Source: Phoronis ovalis
Taxonomy: Eukaryota > Phoronida > Phoronidae
Reading direction: 5' to 3'
Assembly: GCA_028565635.1 (NCBI GenBank)
Contig: JAOXYB010101826.1
Location: 1 to 21,416, forward strand
DNA: 21,416 nt
In this document: one piece after another, positions 9,321 to 19,600 of the stretch
How the letters are laid out: each line of letters starts with the position of its first letter
Position numbering within the stretch: the first letter of the stretch is position 1
Made by a program: the position numbers and the translations under genes
The notes under the pieces: generated by a model
Told to the model about the DNA's origin: nothing
Databases searched by the model: none
Seen by the model: only the letters and a program-made list of their open reading frames with translations

Positions 9321-10474
9321 TGCAGAATTAGCTAAGGCAACATGTACATTTTTCAAAACTGTTCAAAAAGAAATGGTGTAGTAAAGGAATTATTTTCTTA
9401 CACTACAAGATTATAATATAATCCTATCAAAACTATTAAAATATGTTAAGGTCTCAAGGTACATATATTGAAGTGTATGTACATTTCAACTCCAGTTTCC
9501 ACAATAAAAATGAAGAGATAGAAACCTAAAGTAAGATTACAGATCATGAGGTTATACGGTCTGAATTTTATCACATGACCTGATGAGCCTTTTGAAGAAG
9601 AGTTGTGTTATTACAAATTTAATTAAAAACTCCCACCTTTTAACAGCAAATATTAAAAAAATTGGTTTCTTAGATATATATTCAAAAAATCTTCTCTTCA
9701 ATTTAATTTAAAATCAAATAATAGTTCAACAGTGTCTCTTGAAGCATTTTGAAACCAATGAATTATGTATACTAGACAATCCACACATTTATAACTCGTT
9801 AAAAACATGGTTTTGGCATATTCTGTGAAGAATAAAATCTCACCAGTTACAAGTCGTAACCTTTTCATTAAAGTTGTATAATTATATAATTACTGTATTT
9901 GTACAATTTTTTACTCACCGAATAAATTTTGACTGGAAAGTTTAATTGGAGGTAGAAAATGTGTGATTATGCCTTAACATGAACATTTTAGAAATGAATA
10001 CAACTTTTAAAGTAACACTAAAAAATATCACAAAAATACTGTATCACATTTAAAAAAAATTATATTAACAAATCTCATAACAATTGATTGAGCCATGAGC
10101 CTTTTATATTTAATATACTGTTTAATCAAACAGAAATATATTTGTTCTGAAAAAATGACATGAACTATGTACAAAATGTAATAACATCAAAATATTTAAT
10201 ATAACATTGCAACAACAAAATAAACCATCTCCCATATGTAGCAAAGATAAATTCCTGGATAATACATGTTTAGTGCAAATTAAGATTGTCTAAAAAAAGT
10301 ATATGTTTTCAATATAATATAATGGACGGCCAAATTTTACTTGAATTTTCTTTGGCATTTCTTTTTTAAATGAAAGTAAATTGGACTAATACCTAATGTA
10401 AATTATTAGGCATCAATGTCAATTGATGATTATGATCTCAATCTTTAAAAATCTCATCAACTGAAAAGCAAAAC
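9321..10474 (-). other. Putative 3' UTR and downstream region of the channel gene
   Basis: AT-rich sequence lying 3' of the channel stop codon on the - strand. No clear AATAAA is seen on the - strand here outside the repeat array (one lies at about 9257), but ATTAAA variants occur near 9610, 9704, 9940, 10107 and 10195. The polyadenylation site is therefore undecided. No other feature is recognised. Confidence 0.4.
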
Positions 10475-10609
10475 TCAGTCATGTATAGGAGACTTTCCTT
10501 CATCTTCTTTAACTGCCCTTACTGCTAACTTGGCACCAAGCATACCTTGATGCTTGTCAACCCATTTCTGTTGCCTTTGTAACTCCATCTCGCGTTGTCT
10601 TGTAGCTTC
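10475..10609 (-). CDS. ITPR: Channel exon 12: C-terminus and stop
   Basis: Acceptor TCTTTTACAG, 44 codons and TGA. It encodes a basic, Gln-rich helix (REMELQRQQKWVDKHQ) and ends in an acidic tail, SPIHD. The length and position match the end of the IP3R coiled coil. Confidence 0.85.
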   Translation of the reverse strand, partial: EATRQREMELQRQQKWVDKHQGMLGAKLAVRAVKEDEGKSPIHD

Positions 10610-13600
10610 CTGTAAAAGATAACAATACATTTAGGAATCAGTAACAAGAAATGAATATGAAGTTCAGCCAGCAAAACATTAGTAGCAAGGTCGGATCTAA
10701 GATGTAAGATGCACGTAAATTCTAAAAAATAATTTGAAAGATTTTTAAAAAAATTACCACAACCTAAAACAATTAACTTTCATTTCGGTAATTCTATTTA
10801 ATTTTCAGTCGTAAAATATATATGATACACATTAACATCTTCAGTACAACAAGAGCAAACAAACCATGCTGTGAATTTCTATTTATCCACAAATGGATTT
10901 TGTGAAATTTCATTTGGTATGAACTTGATAATAAACCCGGATAATAAAATATTAGTTTCACATTCACCATAATATAACAATAAGATACTTCAATTTAATT
11001 TGTACGAGTACAGAAATGATGATTTGAAGTTTATAAGAATTGATAATCTGATTCAAAATGTCACTTCCTGAAAACAACTAAGCTTGAAACAAAGAATGCA
11101 GTCCGGGGGGTACTTGACATAAAAGTTGTTAGGGGTGTGCAGCCCAGCGTAAAAAACCCTGACGTGGTAAATAGACAAAGATATACCCTGCCGTAAATTA
11201 TATACTGTGTGGTAAATAAATATGGAAAATTTACGAACCTTAATTTTTTATACCTGTCATAAATGCGTTTACCAAGAAATTGCCCTGTGGTAAACGAATA
11301 TTTTTTTTAAATATACCCTATGGTAAATATCCAAACAAAAAGTATACCCTGTGGTAAATAAGGCATTGAGAACCATGAAAAACATACCTGTGGTAAATGC
11401 GGGAGCTGAAAAAAGGGGGCCTATTGGGCAACACATATATAAATAGTGACTTTGACTGACATTACCCCTGGGTGCACAATACGCCTTATTCGATATTTTA
11501 AACTTGAAGCTAAAAAAAAAATAAGAAGTGCTGTTTATAAGTAATTATCTTACATCTTCTTTTATTTTGCTGACAAGATAGGCAACTTGTTGCATCAGAG
11601 TTTCCAGCTTCTCTTCATTAGAATTTGTTTCTTGTTGCAAACTCAGAGCACGATTCAGTGGAAAAAAATCATAATTCAGTTCTTCTAGCTACAAAAGTAA
11701 TATGACATCATATTTTAACTCAGTAATTAAGCATATGAAATCTTTAAGTTATGAAATACTACTGTAACCTGAATGCAAGAAACAGTTCTGGCAGTTTTAA
11801 ACTGATATGCTGTTTAAAAGACAATGATTAACTAATTTGGGATATTTCTAAAAAGGCCTATTTGGAAAGTCAGATTTTGTGTCACAATATATCATTATGC
11901 TCAAAAGCAAAGTTTACATGGCTGGGGGCTTCTTTCTGAAAGTAGTTTCAGAATTTAAATGGAACTGTAAGGATATTATCACTGCATTGGCTGTTGATAA
12001 TAAAAATGCATCCTTTAAAACTTTTAATTTAAAGTACCTGGAAGCAGATGTACACTGTCCGATTTTTGGCATGTGCAGTTTGCTCACACTGACCTTTAAT
12101 CACAACGTTTGATGTTATTAATCTTTTAATGGACACAGAAGCTAGCTGTTTTTCGTACAATTTTTTTTAATTTTAAAAAGTTTAATGGCACCAAATATTG
12201 CGATTGAAGAAAAATGTTGAATTCTGTTATTTTAACACCCCTGCAGATACTAAGCTAAAATTTGGCCAAAATTCACTTTTAACTAGGAATTCTAATATTA
12301 TGTCTCAGAATTTTGAAATTCTTCTTAGTTCTGAAATGATGTGCTTCTAAAGATATGGGTGCCAGAAAAAAATGAAAAATTTCTGGCAGTTGAATTTTGG
12401 AAAGTCATAACATTTGAATGATACAAATCTGAGAAATGTTTTTGGAGATCTCTATTTGAAGTTAATTTTGGCCAAGTTTGTATCTATAGGGGTGTTGGAA
12501 TTATATTTATTTGAAGTTTACATGTTGAAAAACATGACGTTCTACTCAACATGACCTCCTTACAAATTACATAATCATGTGACAGATAAGTAAAGTAACT
12601 TTTCATAATCCTTAAGTTAATACCTTTTTCCAAAAATGTATAGTTTTATTAGTCTACTTTTTCATTAAACTGCCCAAAATATGAATCAAAGTGTAAAGTG
12701 TGGATAACTTATCACAAATGGGTCCCGCCCCTTTAATTGTTAGGTTTACAACATCAATGTGCTTCTATCTAGTTATTTTAGTTTAAGTAGCAACAAGAGT
12801 TAAATTTTTTCATTCCACATAATTCGCCATTTTTATCGACATAATGGGAGCAGTACTTCTGGTGTTAAGATTGACAACACTGTTTAATGAGTAGACAAAA
12901 ATATGAAGTGATGCAATTAATCTGGTAACTTATTTAATCAAAATATATAAAGATATGTAATCCATTGTTTGAGTGTAGCACTTTTAATTTCTTTCAACTG
13001 ATGCTACAGACAGTTTGATGACGTGTGCATTGTGGAGAAGTTTGTATGATGTATCAAAAGAAATGCATACTTTTTTCTTGATATTCTAGAAGAAAGTATT
13101 TTTTGACATAATCTTCAAAATCAATATACATACGTTTGGAACATTGGTGCCTCTTACGTTGTACTTACACAATTGGCTACATGAAATCCCAGAGCACTAT
13201 AATCATTTGGTCTTGTCTCATTTAAGTAAATAAAGAAGAACAAATAAGCCCACTGGTTATGTTCAAATTTCACATGGTGTTCAAAACCCTGAAAAATACA
13301 ATTAAAGCTCTGAAAAAAACAGCAAGACATGTGCAGGGTGAGAAGAAAGAAATAGAGCATATACCATTATATTTCTGTAGATGCATGTAACTGCATTTTC
13401 TAAAACAAAAACCATAAGTTTATAGTTTCTAAATAGAGATTTCATATTTCTTAGGAGTTAGGACTCACTATGTAAGATTATTTGGTATAAATGTTCATTT
13501 TTACAATAATCATGCTGACAGAAAATGCAGTGCAGTTTACTTTTTGATATTTTAATAAAAATTTTTAGACACAACCTAGCACTGGTTTTGAACATAATTG

Positions 13601-16600
13601 ACCTACACATGAAAAATGTTTTTCAACACATATCTCTAATCAACATTTTCATAAATATTCTTTTCTTTACTTCTTGTTACAATGATTTCTACATACTCTT
13701 GAAAAACCATAAAGTAAGCATTCTTTTGCAGGTCCATATGTGCTTCACATAAGTGGTGTACTAAATTTTAAGCATGTTGCTATGCCTATAAATACTTGGG
13801 TGTTTTAGATCAATTACAAATACAATACAACACAATATAATATAATATAATACTAAACTTACCTGTCCATGATGTTCAAAATCATAACTGCTTCTATTGC
13901 AGATAAAGCATACATTTACCATATCTTGATCAGTTTGCCACTGAAATGATTGGATAAACATGGATCAGTAACAGTAAAATAACAGTATTGATCTGGCCTC
14001 AGGCAAAAACTGCAACAAACAGTGCCTAACTTTGATTTAAGTATTTTTATTATAATATAATTATTGTAAACTACAGACGTTTTAAAAACTAATAGGATGA
14101 CATGAAGATGTTCAAATTTTTGTCGCTTTTATTACAACATGCAGCAAATAATTTGTGGAAACTAACAGTTAGCACAAGTAGTAATATATGCTTGTTGCAC
14201 AGCACAAAATTACAGTAAATGCCTAATTTGACAACAATTGAATGCAAAAACTTACCTTGCTGTCTCTCAATTCAGAAAAAGTGTCAACAATGATACCAAA
14301 GATAACATTCAGACCAATTGTAGTAATAATAATGAAGAACAACACATCAAACAAGGCCTTTATGGCATGCCACTCAAATGACAATCCATCATTTATTTCT
14401 GTGAAATACTGAAAAAAGAAAACGGTCTACTTGAAATTATCTAATTTGGCTTGTAAAATAAATTCAATATTTTGATTTGCAGTGTGAAATTATTCCTTAA
14501 AAATTGACCTTCTCCAGTATTATCTTTATTTTTTTTAAATAGTCAAGGTAGAGGCATTCTGATTATAAACTATAAAGTTACTTTTTGGTCCTTATACGTA
14601 TCTGCTATATTTTTCGCTCCACTAACTACGTTAAGTAATGGGAGAAAAACCTAAATTCGAATTTTAATCAGAATGAGATATAATTATTTTTAGGTGGTTC
14701 ACTTTTAAATTAAAACTAAATTCAAGACCTAGCAGTTACAAAACCCATGACACAATGTTTCCAGTGTACACATTTACACGATGAATTGGACTATACCCTG
14801 CTATTGCGTTTAAGTTTAAAATGTTGGCAGCCTATACTTAAAGTATTGTTCTACAAGTTGTTTCCATTACATGACAATGACAAATTAAATGTAAACCGAT
14901 AGCAATAGCTCAGTACACTATATGAATGAGAAATGAGCAAAAACTAAATTTTGAAAAATTGCTGTTCTTGATTTATATTTACTCAAGCAAAAACATACTT
15001 TGCCATTTACATTTAATTAGCTTACCTCAAATGGTCCCAAAATTAATCCACGGTGCACTATCGTCACTAAGCACTGGTACATAGTTTCACAATAAAGACC
15101 TTTACTTGATACATAAAGATCTCGGAAAAATGCAAAACTAACAAGAGCAAATATGTAGAAGACAATAATCCCAAGGACACCAACCAACACTAAAGAGAGA
15201 CCTGCAAAATACCGAGACAACACAAGAAATTGTAAATTTTTTGACATATTTTAGATAAAATTTGTTTGCTTCAAATTCATAAATTACAATAATAATATTT
15301 TATGTATGATTTGAAGCAAATAATGCTGACACTAAAATGCGAAGGAATGACATGTTTAACAAATACCAGTAAAAGTTGTTTTCAATAAAAAAAAATTCAA
15401 AGATGAAATGTGATGTTTTTCTAACATCTGCTAAAAAGTCATCCTAAATAAATATAATTTTTAAGTTGTTTTTTTTTTGACAACTACAGCCACTTTTCAA
15501 TTTTTGTGAAAAATGAACTTGGAAATATCAAACGGTACATAATGTAATTGAAAACGATGTTTTTGAATTATTTAATATGATTTTTGGATAAGAAAATGTT
15601 TTTCAACTTGAGCCTGATTAGCTTGGCAGCTGCTTGCAAATATACTGCTTGTCATTATTGGCAGAATGAGAAATAGAAAAGCTCATCTTTCGACTATTAA
15701 GGGACATTAATAAGATAATTCCACCTATATAAACCAGTAGATATTTGTACATCTTCAAATAGACTACATATCATATGGCTATTGAGATTGTCTCAACCAA
15801 GGTAATTTAGCTGGAAAACACTTAGGGACATCTATTGTTAAGCTATTTGTAAGTAAAAATCAGGAACAAGTCGAAAAACAATTCCTTATATTCAAAAATT
15901 CATATATACATTATCAAATTCCTCTATGTGTAGTCACATACCCACAGCGTGAGTGCATTGTTAGAGGTCTGCGGTCATGCCACCCTCAAATTTTTTGTAA
16001 TTTAAGAAGCATTTTCCTGCAATCTAGCACATTTTAAATACAAATTTTGATTACTATACACTTACAGTTCCAAGGTAATCTTACATACCATAAACACATG
16101 ATCCAAGAACTACAGCAAAACCAGAAGGTTGTATAAATGCCATTTTGATTGGCAAAGCATGGTGGGAAAATTAAGTCAATCAAAATATTGCTTTATTATC
16201 GTTTATAGTAAATAGATTGTAACACGGTGGAATCAATAACTGATAAGTTTATTTGCATCATGTGTATAATCTTGGGCCTAAAATTCTGTTTTTATATTCC
16301 TTTTGAATGACTTTTTAGCTGAATCAGCAAGAAAGATAATTTTACGATGGAAGTTCCATATAACATAGGCAAACTTTGCAACTTACCATTCTTGGTGACA
16401 GCCCTGATAACTCGACTGAGTAGCTGATTATTCTGGGCAATGTGTAATAGGTGAAAAGAAAATGTATATCCATGCCATATTGTCCCAGTTATGGATAAAG
16501 TGAAAAATAACTAAAATTAAATAAATAGGTATAAGTCATCACTATGGCATTATCTCTTTCACATCAATAAATTATATGTGGAATTGGTGGGAAAATGTCG

Positions 16601-19600
16601 CACGACAATTAGACCACAAAAGGCTGTCATAAATTGGAGGGAGATCATATCCCATGTCCCTGTTCATGGCCAGCATGGGTGTTCCAACATGTATTGCTTC
16701 TTTGATTAGAAACGATTGAAGGTCTCATGACAAGACTAAAAACTCTCTTAAATTAGTAAAATGTAAGTTTATATTTATGTTATCATTTTATTGAATTGAT
16801 ATATTATCTAATGAACATTTATTCTGATAGACTTGTATTTACTTTCTAGTTAGATACTGCCATATTTCAAATAATACTTACAATATAATAAAAAGTCTTA
16901 AAACTAAAAAATTTGACATCGAGGTTTGATTCTCTCTCTGTTTGCTCTTTATTTTCTTTATTACGATGACGTAAACGACTGAAAAATTAAACATAACACC
17001 TGTAATTAATTTCAATAACCATTTACTTAATAGTAATGTTTTTATTGACTTTAGAATTCATCATGTGAATGTATGGTCAAAAGAAACCTTCGGTAGATTG
17101 CGCATTATCCATAATATACTGAGTAGTGCATATTGATTAATATGTTTACTGTGACTGATACATAAAGATTTGGTTTAATCATCAAGTACTTACAGACACC
17201 ATTGTCCTATTCTGCTAAACCTCGGCAGCGTTGGAGTATTTGACAAAAAATAACTCCCAAGAATACAGAACGAGATGATATTGTGGCAGATCCATAACAC
17301 AAACTCAATATAATACATTTCCTGCCACTCATACACTGGGACAGCCCTAAAACACAATTAAGAAGTCAAGAACAGGTTCACATCCAGATTACATACATTT
17401 TTTTATGTATTATATTCTTCAAATAATACAACATTACAAGATCTTATGCAAAGACAACATTACAACAGTACAAGATATTATGCAAAGATTAATAGCAGAT
17501 ATTACAATGCAAAAATATAGTTCAGTGATTACAACTGGAATTCTACATAGTTACTTTAAAATTATTACAGTATCAGATAGCATCAACACACTATTGAATA
17601 ATCCATATATATTGTTATTTTCTTTAGTATATTCTAAAATTCTATTTTACAATAATACACATCTTGTATTTTATTATTGTCAAAATGTCCAAATGTTTGA
17701 ATTCATTTTTAGAATGCTTTGTCCATTCATTATGAATGAACAAAGCCACAAGAGATATAACTAAATTTCTGCATTTCAGTTAAATTATTCTTTTTATTGA
17801 AACCAATACCTATATACGGTAATAATTCTCAATTCGTACAACTCCATTATTCGTACACACCCTCTTTTTCAGATTTTATAATTTCTGAAATTCGTACACC
17901 CCCCATTAATTGAGAATTTGGTGTTTCTCTAGATTCGCACACCTAGTTTTTCTTGGATTTTTTGGGGTTTCTTAAATTCGTACAAAATCTAATTTCCGTC
18001 GATATTTTGTATTTTATGAACGCTGATACGGAATTTAAATCTATACATTCTCGAAAGCGTGTCCAAAATACGACGACTTCTTTTCAGGTTGGCGAGAATT
18101 ATTGTGTCAAATTCATAAAAAAACAGCCAATCATGGCTGAGAACCATACCTTTGTCAACCGGGATCGCGGTGAAGTATTTACGAAATATCGGCATTTTCG
18201 CGTAATGTTCTATGTTCCTGTTTGGGTAAAGTAACCGCTCGTACACATAATGTGAATTCACAATTTCAGTGTATCAAATGTAAACTATATTTTTTGCAGG
18301 GAAATCCAGACTGAGTGAATCATTAATCTAGGACGGGCCGTGAATAACAAGTCACGCCTTCTGTCAATCTTTTTAATCTTAAACCCTGTTCACACGGGCA
18401 CAAATAATCGCAATTAAACTCACTTGCAAGATTAATCCACCATTTTTTACGTCCTGCAAACGCTTGCGATATTAATCATGAAAGATAAATGTCTCATTTC
18501 TAATCCACCAAAAGGAGGTAGATTGAAACTAAAAATAGCGATTATTTATGCCGAATGAACGGTGGACGATTTTTGTTGAAATATAGCATGCTCAGTATTG
18601 CTTTACTAACTGCCTCTTCTGGCTATTGCCGCTCGACCCATGAAAAAAGGTGCCGTCTTAAAAATGCTTTTTGCTTTCTAGAAAATTATTCTTTTTGTGC
18701 GCTCTTAAGATCGTTCTCGATCAAAATCTCCTGTGATCACTCATTTCCTGAAACATTCATCGCAAATTCATATCTAGTAAAAAACAGCTGATCAATGAAT
18801 GACGGCATGTCACCTACAACCAATCACAGTGCAAAAGTTGGCTAGGCTACGGGTTAGCCACCGAAAAAACATGTGACCATCAACATGCGGTATGCTTAAA
18901 ACAGACCCTCGAACACTTATGTGATAGAATTATCAAGTAAAGAGTTTCAAATCAATAAATTTTAAATGTTTATTTTTATTTTGAACTGCATTAATTATTT
19001 TGTTGATAAAATTGGTTGATAAAAAAAATATCATGACTTAAACATGTTAATTTATGCCTGACCAGAAGCTGTGAGATTTAATTTATCATGGTGGGTGGTG
19101 GTCCAGAACTGTCACCTCCAGAAGCCAGGTACTTTGCATGCTACCACAATTTGTCCGTTACTTGATACATCAAGTATTGAAAAATTGTTATTATTTAATA
19201 ACGCCATAAGCATTCTACTATTTCTGTCATTGATCAGATTCTATTTATGTCAATTTCTCGCACTACCGTACTGGTAGTGTTTGACCACGATTTATGATCA
19301 TCGACAAATATCAAAATATATTTTTCTGGAATTCCCATATTTGTACATCCGTTTTACGCATTAAAGTTCCGAGAATTCGTACACCCATATTTTCGGAGAA
19401 TTTTGTATTTCCCAAATTTCGCACACCCCAAAATAAAAAAAAAAAAATTTTTTTTGTACGAATTTGAGAATTTTTACCGTAATTCCATTTGGGAGATACA
19501 GTTCTCTTCCAACAATTTTCCATATATTTTGTATTTTCATAACATGAACAATAGGCAGTTTTTACTAAGTAACTTAACATTTATTCTATTTACCCACTAC

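Noticed and set aside
11879-12112. A 77-codon open frame in a channel intron
   Set aside because: It is antisense to the host gene, has no recognisable domain and lies in probable repeat sequence.
17405-17764. The longest intronic open frame (119 codons), with hydrophobic stretches
   Set aside because: It is antisense to the channel gene, AT-driven in composition (Ile, Leu, Tyr, Asn) and matches nothing I recognise.
17953-18261. Open frames of about 90 codons on both strands inside the TA-flanked element
   Set aside because: Neither shows a DDE/D transposase or CENP-B-like domain. Overlapping frames on opposite strands suggest chance.
18383-18840. A nested element starting at AAACCCTGTTCACACGGGC
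   Set aside because: I could not find the matching inverted end or a target duplication, so it is not annotated separately.
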